Counted from the first letter of the stretch, positions 47,583 through 57,711 are shown. The stretch is DNA of 64,000 bases from Roseiarcus sp963822215 (GCA_963822215.1 CAWGGX010000007.1:186001-250000), one strand, 5' to 3'. Program-made: numbers and translations. The notes: a model not told the origin generated them from the sequence alone.

Positions 47583-50500
47583 TTGTCCGAGCGACCGGGA
47601 CTTCCGTCGGTGCGCTGCGCGCGTTGTCAGTTCGAGAACAAGGTCGGCCGCAAGTTTTGCGCCTCTTGCGGCTCCGCGCTCGCCTGCGCGTGCGCGCATT
47701 GCGGCTATGCCAACGAGGCTTCCGATCGCTTCTGCGGCGGCTGCGGACGTCCGATTGGCGAGGGCACCGCTTCCCCCGAGACCCCGGCTGTCGCCTTCGG
47801 CGACCGACGACCTGTTGCTGTCATGTTCTGCGACCTGGTCGGCTATACCCGGCTCTCCTCAAGGCTGGACCCTGAGGAACTTCACGCTCTGCTCGAGTGT
47901 TTTTTCGCCGTCGTCGACGCTGCCGTCGAGCGATACGGCGGAGCGATCGACAAGCACATCGGCGACGCTGTCATGGCGTTGTTCGGCGCGCCCCGCGCTC
48001 ACGGCGACGACGCGTTGCGCGCGTTGCGGGCCACCCTCGAAGTCCAGAGTTCCGTCCCCGCGACGCTTGCAACGGCGTCTGGACCGCTAGCAGTTCACGT
48101 CGGTCTCGCCATGGGGGAGGTCGTCGCGAGCGCCGTCGGCAGCGACCGGCATCGCGGATACACGGTCACCGGCGAGGCTGCGAACGTCGCGGCGCGGCTG
48201 CTCGATAGAGCCGGCCCCGGAGAGTCCTTGGTTTCCGAGGAAGTCTACCGCGCGACGAGCCATGCAGCGGTTTACGAGTCGCTCGGCGCCCAGAGTCTGA
48301 AAGGCCTCGATCGCGCGGTACAAGTATGGCGACTGACAGGTTTGCAGCGCACCGCGTCCGGCGGCTCGCCGCTTGAGGGCCGTCGCGCAGAGCTCTCGCA
48401 GTGCCGCGCCGTGTTGGCCGCGATCGGCGAGGCTGGATCAGGGGCCGTTGTGGTCGTGCGCGGCGAGCCGGGTATCGGCAAGAACTCAATTCGTTGAAGA
48501 GGTGCAGTCGATCGCCGCCGGCCTCGGCTTTGAGCGCCACATGGGATGGGTGCTCGACTTCGGCACGGAGCGCGGGCATGGCGCCATCCGCACCATTGTT
48601 GCGAGCCTCCTCCGCCTCGCGCGAGACGCGCCGCCGGACGACGCCGCAGCGGCCATCGCCTCAGCGAAGCCTGCAGGCGACGATTCGCTCTATCTGCGGG
48701 ACGTTCTCGAAATTCCTCAACGCGAGGACGATCGATCGCTTTATGAGGCCATCAGTCCGGCGGCCCGCGCCCGGGCGAAAGAGCGCGTCTTGATCGAATT
48801 GATCGAGGCCCGCGCTCGGGAGGCTCCGCTTCTCGCAACGGTCGAGGACGTCCATTGGGCCGACGCCGACACGCTCGCCTTGCTCGCCGCCGTATCGCGG
48901 GCGACGACCGGAAACCGCGCGGCGCTCGTTATGACGACACGCGCCGGCGCCGATCCTCTCGACGCGGGTTGGCGCGCGGCGGCTGGCGACGGTTTGCAAC
49001 TGACGTTCGATCTCGCGCCGCTCGCGCCAGCGGAGGCGGAGAGGATTGCAAGGAGCTTCCCGGCCGCGGAGGCCTTCGCCGCCAAGTGCGTCGAGCGCGC
49101 GGGCGGCAACCCGCTGTTTCTCGAACAGCTCTTGCGCACGGCCGGCGATCTCGTCGACGGCCGGCTGCCGAGCTCCATCCAAAGCGTCGTGCTCGCCCGG
49201 ACCGATCTTCTCACGCCGAATGACAAGCGCGCGATCGAGGCGGCGTCGGTTCTCGGCCAACGCTTCGCGCTCATCAGCCTCCGTGCGCTGATTGATGATC
49301 CGCGTTACGCCTGCGATGCGCTGGTGCGGCATGCTCTCTTGCGGCCGGTGGCGGACGGACTGAAATTCGCCCACGCCCTCGTCCGGGACGGTGTCTATGC
49401 GTCATTGACGCGGACGCGTCGGCGACAGCTTCATAAGTCTGCAGCCGAGGCGTTCCTCAACGATCCGGTGCTACGCGCCGAGCATCTCGATCTGGCCGAA
49501 GATCGTGAAGCGGCGCGCGCTTACCTCGACGCGTCAAGGAGCCAGGCGTCCCTCTTCCGCCAGGACCAGGCGGCCGCCCTCGCCCTTCGGGGTCTCGCCA
49601 TCGCCATCGAGCCCCGCGACCGTGTCGCGCTTGCCCTGCAAGTGGGGAGCCTTCAACTCGACGCCGGTCGCGGTGAGGACGCGCTCGATGCCTATGAGAC
49701 CGTACTTGCCGCGGGCGCAAGCGATGACGACCGATTGCGGGCTCTGATCGGCTGCGCCTCGGCCAACCGGCTGCTCGCAAAAATCGACGACGCTTTCGTC
49801 GCGCTCTCCGAGGGCGAGCCTTTGGCGCGCGCCGCCGACGACCGTCGCGCGCTCGCCGAAATTCACTATATTCGCGGCAACCTGCGTTTCGCGCGCGGCG
49901 AGATCGAGGCCTGCCGCAACGAGCACGCTTTGGCCTTGAATGTTGCGAATGGCCTCGAATTGCCGGAGTGGCGGGCCCGGGCGCTGAGCGGCCTCGCGGA
50001 CGCCCAGTATATGGATTGCCGTATGGCGACGGCCCTCGATCACTTCTCCGAGTGCGTCGAACTCTGCGACGCCGCCGGGCTGCCGCGCATCGCTGTCCCG
50101 AACCGCGTGATGATGGGGCATTGCCGCATCTACGTTTGCGCGTTCGACGCTGCGCTGGACGACATGCGCCGCGCTCTCGAGACGGCGCGGAGGATCGGCA
50201 ACAGCCACGCGGAAATGTTCGCACTTCAGTCGACTGGCCTCTGTCTGACGGCGGCGGGCCGCTATTCGGAGGCGGCGGACATTCAAGCCGCCGCGCTGGA
50301 GCAGGCGCGCCGGCTGAAGGCCCGCCGCTACGAGGCGGCGATCCTCGCCGTGAGCGCCGAGGGAGCGTTCGTCGAAGGGCGCTCCGCTGAGGCGCTATCG
50401 ATGGTGCAGGCGGGGCTCGAGGCGTCGGAGGAAACCAGCCCGGGCTTCGCGGGGCCGATCCTCTATGGGGTGCTGGCGCTCGTGGAGCAGACGCCCGAGG

Positions 50501-50832
50501 CGCAGGAGGCCGCTCTCGCTGCGGGAGACTCCCTGCTGGCGAAAGGCGCCGTCGGCCACAATCACTTCTGGTTCCGGCGCTACGCGATCGAATGGGCCCT
50601 GCGCGCCAAAGACTGGGACGCCGTCGAGCGGCATGCCGACGCCCTCCTCATGCGCATGGCGCCGGAGCCGCTCTCCTATTCGAGCGCTTTCGCCCGGCGC
50701 GGCCAGCTCCTCGCCCGCATCGGGCGCGGCGTGGCGAGCGAGAGCGACGAACAAGACCTTTCCGCGTTGCGTTCGAGCGCGTCCGCAGTTGGGCTGCGGA
50801 TTGAGGCCCTGGGGGAAGCGCTGCGCGGCTAA
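47583..50832 (+). pseudogene. Class III cyclase-AAA ATPase-TPR protein, frameshifted in the P-loop
   Basis: The first 300 or so codons from TTG 47583 encode a double zinc ribbon (CARCQFENKVGRKFCASCGS, CGYANEASDRFCGGCG) and a class III cyclase domain (MFCDLVGYTRLSSRLD, HIGDAVMALFGAP, GYTVTGEAANVAARLLD). The ATPase then begins, but in RGEPGIGK the next codons are shifted by one extra A at 48483/48484, giving a stop 12 nt later. Deleting it restores GKTQFVEEVQSIA and the remaining 780 or so residues: ATPase motifs (ATVEDVHWADADTLALLAAV) and long TPR-like helices to 50832. Family members of this design are single chains of about 1080 residues. It is either a real knockout or a sequence error. Confidence 0.85.
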
Positions 50833-50860
50833 CGGCATAGTCGGGTGGATTTTTCTCCGG

Positions 50861-51589
50861 CTACCCGACCTGCCCGAACTGCGGGAACGTTTCGATCAGC
50901 CAGAGCGACATGGACTGGAAGCCGCCGGTCAGGAAGAGGACGCCCGTGCCGACCAGCAGCACGCCGACCGTCTTCTCGATCGCGCCGAACCGCTTCTTGA
51001 TCCTGGCCGAGGCGCGCATGAAGGGACCGATCGCGGCGGCGGCGGCGATGAAGGGCAGGCCGAGCCCGAGGCTGTAGACGGCCAAAAGTCCCGCCCCGGC
51101 GGCAACCGTATCGCGGCTGCCAGCGACCGCGAGGATCGTCGCCAGGATCGGACCGATGCACGGCGTCCAACCGAGCGCGAACGCCATGCCCATGAGATAG
51201 GCGCTCGAGGCGCCGGTCGGCCGGTCGATGGTCAGCCGCGCCTCGCGGAGCATCGCCGCGATCCGGAAAAGCCCAAGGAAATGCAGGCCCATCAAGATCA
51301 CGCCGATCCCCGCGGCGATCGACAGGACATGGCTCCATTGCCGGAAGAGAGCGCCGAGCGCCGAAGCGGTCGCGCCGAAGGTGACGAATACGGTGGTGAA
51401 GCCCGCGACAAACAGGAGCGCGGTGACGAGAATGTCGCGCCGCGCCTTGGCCTCGCCGCCGTCGACCAGCGCCTCGACACTCGCCCCGGCGAGATAGCAA
51501 AGGTAGGGCGCCGCCAGCGGCAGCACGCAAGGGCTGACGAAGGAGAGGAGGCCGGCGCCGAAGGCCGCGGGAATGGAGACGTCGGTCAT
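50861..51589 (-). CDS. ccdA: CcdA-like cytochrome c biogenesis / thiol reductant transporter
   Basis: A 242-residue six-helix membrane protein of the CcdA/DsbD-gamma family. The redox cysteines are in LLSFVSPCVLPL (C21) and FALGWTPCIGP. It passes reducing power from cytoplasmic thioredoxin to periplasmic thiol proteins such as cytochrome c maturation factors. ATG 51589 (MTDVSIPAAF) fits the family start. Its 3' part is duplicated at 47254-47484. Confidence 0.9.
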   Translation of the reverse strand: MTDVSIPAAFGAGLLSFVSPCVLPLAAPYLCYLAGASVEALVDGGEAKARRDILVTALLFVAGFTTVFVTFGATASALGALFRQWSHVLSIAAGIGVILMGLHFLGLFRIAAMLREARLTIDRPTGASSAYLMGMAFALGWTPCIGPILATILAVAGSRDTVAAGAGLLAVYSLGLGLPFIAAAAAIGPFMRASARIKKRFGAIEKTVGVLLVGTGVLFLTGGFQSMSLWLIETFPQFGQVG

Positions 51590-51901
51590 GGGCGACACAC
51601 ATGGCGCTTCGACCGCGAGGCGTCAAACGTTACGCCAATCCCGGTCAGTCGATGGACACCCGAGATCGACCCTCGTTCGCGCTTGAAGATCGGCCCGCGC
51701 GGAGGGAGAACGCGAGCAAGCGGCTACGGGCGACACGGCGAGGACGCGCCAGGAGCTGAATGAGGCCCAGCCGAGCGGCGCTCTGGACTAAGGCCCGCGG
51801 GATTAAGTCCAGAACGCGTCAAAGGCCTTGTCCCAGGCCGTGTTTAGTTTCGCAAAGTGGAAGGTATATGTCCCCTCCGAATTCAAAGATCAGCCGCAAT
51901 T
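51590..51901. other. Intergenic region
   Basis: No gene is supported between ccdA and the end of the sigma54-dependent operon. The segment 51790-51900 is somewhat richer in AT; no terminator hairpin was identified with confidence. Confidence 0.4.
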
Positions 51902-52775
51902 CTACTTTTTCGTGTAATCATCGTAGAACCCTCTGCCTGTCTTGACGCCGAGCCGGCCTTGGGCGACGTAGTTCCTGAGAAGGTCGCGTACTTCGACCGG
52001 CAGACTCGGCCGCTCGGCCGCATAGTGATCCTCGATGTCGAGCACCACGTCGAGACCGACCTTATCCATCTGCCGGAACGGCGAGGATTCGGTGCCAATC
52101 ACTTCGCGAAAGAGGGCGTCGATGTCCTCCGGCGTGGCGACCCCTTCGGCCAGAACGTGAATTGTCTCGCGCTTGATCGCCGCCCATATACGGTTGAAGA
52201 TGAGTCCGGTGCTCTCCTTCATGGCGACGTGGGGCACGAATCCCCACCGGGGGAGCATGTCTTTCAGGAAGCGGATATAGCGCTCATCCGTCTTCCCGCA
52301 GGTCATCAACTCCACGGATCTCAGCATCGGCAACAGGTAGAAATGCATGTTCAGCACGCGCTCGGGCCGGGCGACCTTGCCGATGACCTCGCTCGACTTG
52401 TACGAGGACGAATTGGTCGCCAGGATCGTTCCCGGGGCCGCCAGCCTGTCGAGCTCTCCGAAAAGTTCGGTCTTCAGGTCCGGTTTCTCGGCGATCGCTT
52501 CGATGACGAGCCATGCGCCTTCGACCGCGGACGCGAGATCGGGGCAGACCACGACGCGACCCGGCGTTCCGCCGGGAATCGTCTTGCAGACGTCGCCGAC
52601 CTTGTCTCGCGCGTAGGCGGCGCCCTCCTCGGCGACGCGTTTGACCGCGTCGTAGGCATGGATCTCGCCGCCTCGGGTGGAAAACATCATAGCGAGTTCC
52701 TCTCCCCATCGTGCCCATGCCAATCACGGCGATGGGGTGAGAGTCCAACTCGCCAATCTCTGGAAGTTCGACCAT
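51902..52775 (-). pseudogene. 3-hydroxyacyl-CoA dehydrogenase-family protein, single frameshift
   Basis: About 290 residues if one inserted base is removed. The N-terminus (MVELPEIGELDSHPIAVIGM, GTMGRG) is the NAD-binding Gly motif in one frame. At 52698/52699 an extra A/T shifts the frame, and the rest (LAMMFSTRGGEIHAYDAVKR, NSSSYKSSEVIGKV, then the dimer domain to GRGFYDDYTKK) continues in the other. ATG 52775 has AAGGAG at the right distance. Family members oxidise 3-hydroxyacyl-CoAs or free 3-hydroxy acids (for example carnitine dehydrogenase). In this operon it could supply the beta-keto acid for the BKACE enzyme. Confidence 0.8.
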
Positions 52776-52812
52776 TTTGCTGCTCCTTACGTTATTGTCG
52801 GTCAATTGTCGG

Positions 52813-54159
52813 TCACCAGCCTCGGATACGCTCCGACTGCGTGATCAGCTCGGCCTTGCGGGCGCCGGCGGTCAGTTCGTCCCGGAACTGCGGATGAGCA
52901 ATGTTGATGAGCGCCTCCACCCGCTCGCGGATCGACCTGCAGCGTAGATCGGCTATGCCGAATTCGGTGGCGAAGTACTGGACGTCCGCTCGGGGCGTGG
53001 TGACGACGGCCCCCGGCGGCAGCGCCATGTTGATGCGCGACGTCAAGGCGCCGTCCTTCGTCCTCGCCGTCGAGGGGAAGCAGATGAAACTCCTCCCCCC
53101 TTCCGAGTAGCCGGCGCCCCGTACGAAATCGAGCTGGCCGCCGGTGCAGCTGAACTGATCGAAGCCGATCAATTCCGAACAGGCCTGGCCAGTCAGGTCG
53201 CACATCAGCGTGCTGTTGATCGAGACGAAGTTCTTGTTCTGGCCGATGACCCGGGGATCGGTGATGTAAGAAATGGGATAGGCCTTGATGGCGGGATTGT
53301 GGTCCATGAACTTGTAAAGCTCGGTCGATCCCATGCCGAACCCGATGGTGATCTCGCCCGGATGCAGCGTCTTTTTCTTGCCGGTGATGACGCCTTTGTT
53401 CGCCAGATCCATCATCGAATCCGTCAGCATTTCGCTATGAACGCCGAGATCCTTGAAGCGATCGAGCGAGAAGCCGATGGCGTTGGCGACGCCGCCGATG
53501 CCAAGCTGCAGGGTGTCGCCGTCGCCGATGTATTCCAGCACGTGCGAGGCGATCTGGCGGTCGACATCGGAAGCCATCGGCTGCGAGAACTCGGGCACCT
53601 TGTGGTCGCACTCGCAGATCCAGGTGGCTTCGTCGACGTTGATGAAGGTGTCCTTGACCCCGTGGACATAGGGTGTCTCGCGGTTGACCTGGACGATGAT
53701 GGTCTCGGCGCAGTCGAGAACGGCAGCGCAGTACTCGGTGCCGACCGGACCGCAGCTCATGTTTCCGTTGTCGTCGGGTGGGGACACCTCCCAGATGCCG
53801 ACGTTCGGCCTGATGCGGTTTCTTATCAGCCAGTTCGTCTGAGAGAACGAGTAGGACGTGATGTCCATGTTTCCTTGATTGTAGAGCTTGCGTTCGAACG
53901 GCCCCAAGAAGAGGGAATGATGCCGGATGTGGCCGGCGTACTCGCCCTTCATGTATTCGAACGGGTAGAGCATCAGCATGCTGCTAATTGTAACGTCCTC
54001 GAGCTCCCGCCAGCGGTTGGAGATGGCCTTGACCAGTCCCTCCGGGACGCTGCAAGCCGGGGCGGCGGCAATCCGATCGCCCGATCGGATCTTGGCTGCG
54101 GCCTCTTCGACCGAAACCAGTCTTTCCTGATAAAGATGCTTCCAGTTCATGACGCCCAT
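52813..54159 (-). CDS. Acetyl-CoA hydrolase/transferase-family CoA-transferase
   Basis: A 448-residue class I CoA-transferase. The opening WKHLYQERLVSVEEAAAKIR and GIGGVANAIG (about 221-230) with catalytic Glu in HSEMLTD (E243) are typical of butyryl-CoA:acetate or 4-hydroxybutyrate CoA-transferases. The C-terminal motif GGQLDFVRGAGYSEGGRSF is present. It can move CoA between acetoacetate, acetate and the acyl products of the neighbouring pathway. Start 54159 or the second ATG at 54150; neither has a strong ribosome-binding site. Confidence 0.88.
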   Translation of the reverse strand: MGVMNWKHLYQERLVSVEEAAAKIRSGDRIAAAPACSVPEGLVKAISNRWRELEDVTISSMLMLYPFEYMKGEYAGHIRHHSLFLGPFERKLYNQGNMDITSYSFSQTNWLIRNRIRPNVGIWEVSPPDDNGNMSCGPVGTEYCAAVLDCAETIIVQVNRETPYVHGVKDTFINVDEATWICECDHKVPEFSQPMASDVDRQIASHVLEYIGDGDTLQLGIGGVANAIGFSLDRFKDLGVHSEMLTDSMMDLANKGVITGKKKTLHPGEITIGFGMGSTELYKFMDHNPAIKAYPISYITDPRVIGQNKNFVSINSTLMCDLTGQACSELIGFDQFSCTGGQLDFVRGAGYSEGGRSFICFPSTARTKDGALTSRINMALPPGAVVTTPRADVQYFATEFGIADLRCRSIRERVEALINIAHPQFRDELTAGARKAELITQSERIRGW

Positions 54160-54302
54160 CTCGTTAGATGCTTTGCCCCTCGAGCTGGGCGCGATTCCTC
54201 CCTCGTTAGGTAAACGGCCACACCCTTGCCCCCGGCGGCGCCGATGGCGCCGCCGCTGGGATGGCTTCAATTGGGTCCGATCCGGCTGCGCCGCTGGCCC
54301 CC

Positions 54303-55148
54303 TCACCGCGCCAGGGGTTTGATGCTCAAAATCTTCCTCGCCTCGGCCGGAGAAGCCACGTCCTTGCCGAAAACTTTGATGGCTTGGGTGGCTCGCTCGA
54401 CCAACTGGACGTTGGTGGCTTTTACGCCATGGCTGAAATACACGTTGTCTTCCAGGCCGACGCGCACATGGCCGCCGAGCGCGAGGGTCGCGAAGAGAAT
54501 CGGCAAATGGTCTTTGCCGATCCCGAAGGCCGACCAGGTCGAGCCGGCAGGCAGCTTGGATTGCAGATAGAGCAAATTCTCGACCGTCGCCGCCATCCCG
54601 CCCAGAATGCCCAAGCAGATCTGGTAGTGCAGGGGACGAACCAGTTTGCCCTGCTTGACGAAATAGTCGACGATGCCAAGCATCCCTGCGTCGAATATCT
54701 CGATTTCCGGCTTGACGCCGCGCGCTGTGGCGACTTCTCCGAGCTTCTCCAGGAACTGCGGCGAGTTGACGAACACCGCGGACGGCATCCAGTTGAACGA
54801 CCCTGCGTCGTAGGAGCACATCTCGATGCCGTCCAACGTGGCGATGTGTTTCATGCGCGTTTCGTCGGTGGACGTGTTGTCGCCCGAGGTAGTGCAGTTG
54901 ATGATGACGTCGCAGTCGCGGCGCGCACGGATCAGCTTGATGGTTTCGGCGAACCGAGCCGCATCCATTGTGCCCATCCCCTCGTCGTCGCGCATGTGAA
55001 GATGGACGACGGCCGCGCCGGCCTTCCAGCATTTGTAGGCGTCTTCGGCGATTTCCGCCGAAGTGATCGGCAAGTGCTCGCTGAAAGACTTCGGCGTGAC
55101 GGCGCCCGTGAGCGCCGCTGAAACGATGACTTTACTTCCGGTACTCAT
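54303..55148 (-). CDS. Beta-keto acid cleavage enzyme (BKACE, DUF849)
   Basis: A 281-residue zinc enzyme of the Kce/BKACE family. Zinc ligands H49 and H51 lie in AAVVHLHMRDDEG and the family Glu in VRVGLEDNVYF (E233). SGDNTSTDE and GIGKDHLPI are substrate-pocket loops. The reaction joins acetyl-CoA and a beta-keto acid to give acetoacetate and a new acyl-CoA. Known members act on 3-keto-5-aminohexanoate or dehydrocarnitine; the substrate here is not fixed by the sequence. ATG 55148 has AAGGAGC upstream. Neighbours supply transport, CoA transfer and oxidation. Confidence 0.9.
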   Translation of the reverse strand: MSTGSKVIVSAALTGAVTPKSFSEHLPITSAEIAEDAYKCWKAGAAVVHLHMRDDEGMGTMDAARFAETIKLIRARRDCDVIINCTTSGDNTSTDETRMKHIATLDGIEMCSYDAGSFNWMPSAVFVNSPQFLEKLGEVATARGVKPEIEIFDAGMLGIVDYFVKQGKLVRPLHYQICLGILGGMAATVENLLYLQSKLPAGSTWSAFGIGKDHLPILFATLALGGHVRVGLEDNVYFSHGVKATNVQLVERATQAIKVFGKDVASPAEARKILSIKPLAR

Positions 55149-55757
55149 TTGATTCTTGCTCCTTAAGTGAAGCTCAATTCCAGTCCCTTGGATCTCTTCC
55201 AGATCCCAAGTGGGCCGGTGTCGTTCGCTTTCACTGTTCCTGGGTTTACCCGTTCAGGGTTAGGCCGGGCGTCGCCGCTCATGCCGGTTGTTTCGTCGAT
55301 CGCGTACGTCGCCTCGTCGCAGGGAGGAGGCGACCTTATTCGTCGCCTCCTTCAGCAGGCCCCCGCCCGCGCGAAGAGCTAGAACCCCTGGGGGAACAGC
55401 AGGAACGCCGCAGTGCTCACGACGAATGCGAATAGCCAGTATATGAAGGTGAACGGCAGGATGTCCTGGAACCGCAGCCTGAACGCCGCCAGCATGGGCA
55501 GCGCCCAGAAGGGCTGGATGAGGTTGGCCCATTGCGCGCCGGTGCTGTAGGCGTTGATGATATGGGGCACCGGAATGCCGAGCTCCTTTCCGGCGGGGAT
55601 GAGGTAGGGCGCCTCGATGACGAATTTCGACCCGCCCGAAGGAACGAAGAAATCCATCACGCCCGTAAACAGGTAGACGATCCAAGAATACGTGCCGGGC
55701 GTGGAGAACGAAACGAACCAATGGGTGATCACCGCCGCCAAGCCGGATTGGTTGATC

Positions 55758-56021
55758 CGTGCCTGTCCGGTTAACGCCCACACCCACCAGGGCTGGTGAT
55801 GGTTATCAAACCGGCCATGGAAATCCGCCAGAGCGACGATCTGGGTTTCCCCAGTCAGTCCCAGAGTTTCATGAGCTTTTTCCGTATGACGCGGCATATG
55901 CTGCCTATCTTGATCGCGCGCGTTGGCCTGTCGGCTTTGTCTGGCCATATTGCGGCCAGATCGCTCTGCACGTGGACGCATCCTACATCTAGGGGCTGTG
56001 GGCGTTAACCGGATAGGCACG
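55758..56021 (+). mobile_element. IS1595-derived MITE, copy 1
   Basis: A 264-bp element with 25-bp terminal inverted repeats (CGTGCCTGTCCGG.../CGTGCCTATCCGG..., one mismatch). It is flanked by the 8-bp target duplication GGTTGATC (55750-55757 and 56022-56029). Inside is a short frame from GTG 55759 encoding FPYDAAYAAYLDRARWP and GFVWPYCGQ, which resembles the zinc-ribbon start of IS1595-type transposases. The element is an internal-deletion derivative that cannot move by itself. Confidence 0.92.
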
Positions 56022-56200
56022 GGTTGATCATGCCGAAGATGCCCGCATACATCGGGAACTGGATCATGATGCCATACGCAACCGAGACGGCCCTCTTGAC
56101 CAATTCCATGAAGGCGTGCGGCGTTCTGTGCAGGATCATCGACAGCGTGAGAAAGAAGAAATTGAGGGAGTTCATATCGAGTCTGCCGAGACCTTTGTTG

Positions 56201-56464
56201 CGTGCCTATCCGGTTAACGCCCACAGCCCCTAGATGTAGGATGCGTCCACGTGCAGAGCGATCTGGCCGCAATATGGCCAGACAAAGCCGACAGGCCAAC
56301 GCGCGCGATCAAGATAGGCAGCATATGCCGCGTCATACGGAAAAAGCTCATGAAACTCTGGGACTGACTGGGGAAACCCAGATCGTCGCTCTGGCGGATT
56401 TCCATGGCCGGTTTGATAACCATCACCAGCCCTGGTGGGTGTGGGCGTTAACCGGACAGGCACG
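56201..56464 (-). mobile_element. IS1595-derived MITE, copy 2 (inverted)
   Basis: The same 264-bp element in the opposite orientation, flanked by the 8-bp duplication CTTTGTTG (56193-56200 and 56465-56472). The two copies show no differences in the parts compared by eye, implying recent insertion. With copy 1 it brackets 179 bp (56022-56200) carrying the middle of atoE. Confidence 0.92.
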
Positions 56465-57422
56465 CTTTGTTGCCGATCGTGTAGCAGACCCAAACGAACA
56501 TCACGCCGCCCAGTGTCGACTGCAGGACCCACGAGCGATCCCAGCGCTCAGCGTGCCGCATCGCTTTCTTTTCAGGGTCCTTGGGCAGCGTCGCGGTAAA
56601 CTCGTTGTACCTGTCGTCGTCGATTTCGACGGCGCGCTCTTTGCTGGGCATGACCAGGATCACCACGATTGGGACCGTGACGAAGAACACCAGCATGAGG
56701 GTGAGGAGGAAGGGCGACAGGGCTGTCGTGGTCAGGGGAACGAGCCCGATCGTCTTTTCCATGAAATGGCCGGGCGTCGCGATCAGCAGCGGCGCCGACT
56801 GGGAGGGACCGTTGCACATGATATTGACGACGCCGTAGGACGTCGCACAGATGAACGGGTAATGGATGCCAAGACCACGTTTGCGGACGGCCAATTCCCG
56901 ACCCATGATCATGCCGACCATCGAGCCGATGCCCCAGTGGAACCAGGACACGATTCCAACCACGATGCAAAAGAGGATCATCGTCCCTTTCGCCGTCTTG
57001 GGAATGCTCAAGAGCCAGATGAGACCGCTCTTCACCGGTTTCGAGTCGGCGACGACGAAACCGGTCACCATCAGGATGCTTAACTGCATCGAGAAGGTGA
57101 GGAGCAGCCAGAAGCTGTTGCCGTAGTCATTGACGAGGTCGAGCGCGCTACTGCTAGTAAGTCCCAGCGCCATCAGAAAAACGATAATCGTCAAAGTCAG
57201 AACGAACACCATCGAATCTGGCACCCAGTTCAAGCTCCACTCAGTGAACCTGTCTGTTATATTGGGAGCGGCGCCATTGACTGGTCTAATCCCTGGACTC
57301 ACGCTGGACATAGCAGATGCTCCATTCCTTGGGGTCGCCGCGAGCGCGGCGGCAGAGTCTCGTCTGCCTCGTGGAAGACGACTTGAACGTCGCCTACTTC
57401 TGGCTTTGATCGCATTGCAGGT

Positions 57423-57438
57423 GGCAAGGATCGTGCCC
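57423..57438 (-). promoter_or_regulatory. Sigma54 (-24/-12) promoter of the short-chain acid operon
   Basis: On the minus strand it reads GGGCACGATCCTTGCC, matching TGGCACG-N4-TTGC except for the first base, with GG and GC separated by 10 bp. Transcription would start near 57411 and run into atoE, leaving a leader of about 100 nt. Confidence 0.85.
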
Positions 57439-57478
57439 TTTACTTTCTTGTAGGGATTCCGGGGGATGGACCTATCTT

Positions 57479-57501
57479 AGGTGTGCGGATTGCTCACACC
57501 T
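57479..57501. promoter_or_regulatory. Upstream activator site 1 for the sigma54 regulator
   Basis: AGGTGTG-CGGATTGCT-CACACCT, an inverted repeat about 55 bp upstream of the -24 element, at the distance expected for an enhancer-binding protein. Site 2 at 57560 has the same arms and the same GGATT core. Confidence 0.75.
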
Positions 57502-57559
57502 CGCCGCGCGGATCGTGGCGGACGCAGCGTGATCCCGCTTTATTGCGGGGGGTAACGAC

Positions 57560-57582
57560 GGGTGTGTGGATTCATCACACCC
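57560..57582. promoter_or_regulatory. Upstream activator site 2 for the sigma54 regulator
   Basis: GGGTGTG-TGGATTCAT-CACACCC, about 81 bp from site 1 centre to centre. A smaller palindrome, TGTGCGCTGCACA, lies just beyond it. Confidence 0.75.
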
Positions 57583-57711
57583 TGTTGTGCGCTGCACACA
57601 CTCGGAAGCATCGGCCGACGCCCGGCGGAAACCCTGCGACAATCGGACGCCGCTGGCGGTTGAGTTGCCTGCCGCGCTCGGCGGATAGGATTCGTCCGCC
57701 ACCCGGGTCGC

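Larger units (their letters stand above)
55379..57311 (-). pseudogene. atoE: AtoE-type short-chain fatty acid transporter split by two MITEs
   Basis: Three pieces (57311-56465, 56192-56022 and 55749-55379) join in frame to 462 residues once two 264-bp inserts and one copy of each target duplication are removed. The junctions read TIGNK-GLGRLDMNSLNFFF and YAGIFGMIN-QSGLAAVITHW. The protein is an AtoE-family carrier with many membrane helices (FVLTLTIIVFLMALGL, FWLLLTFSMQLSILMVTGFV, ITHWFVSFSTPGTYSW, VPSGGSKFVIEAPYLIPAG). It would import short-chain acids for the downstream enzymes. ATG 57311 follows AAGGAATGGAGC. As written each insert breaks the frame, so the transporter is inactive. It is the first gene after the sigma54 promoter. 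Confidence 0.93.

Noticed and set aside
55759..57083. Open frames starting within the MITEs, including the 293-codon frame from 56202
   Set aside because: The first 70 or so codons belong to the MITE; the remainder runs antisense to atoE and is a composition shadow. The short 77-residue frames are transposase remnants, not genes.
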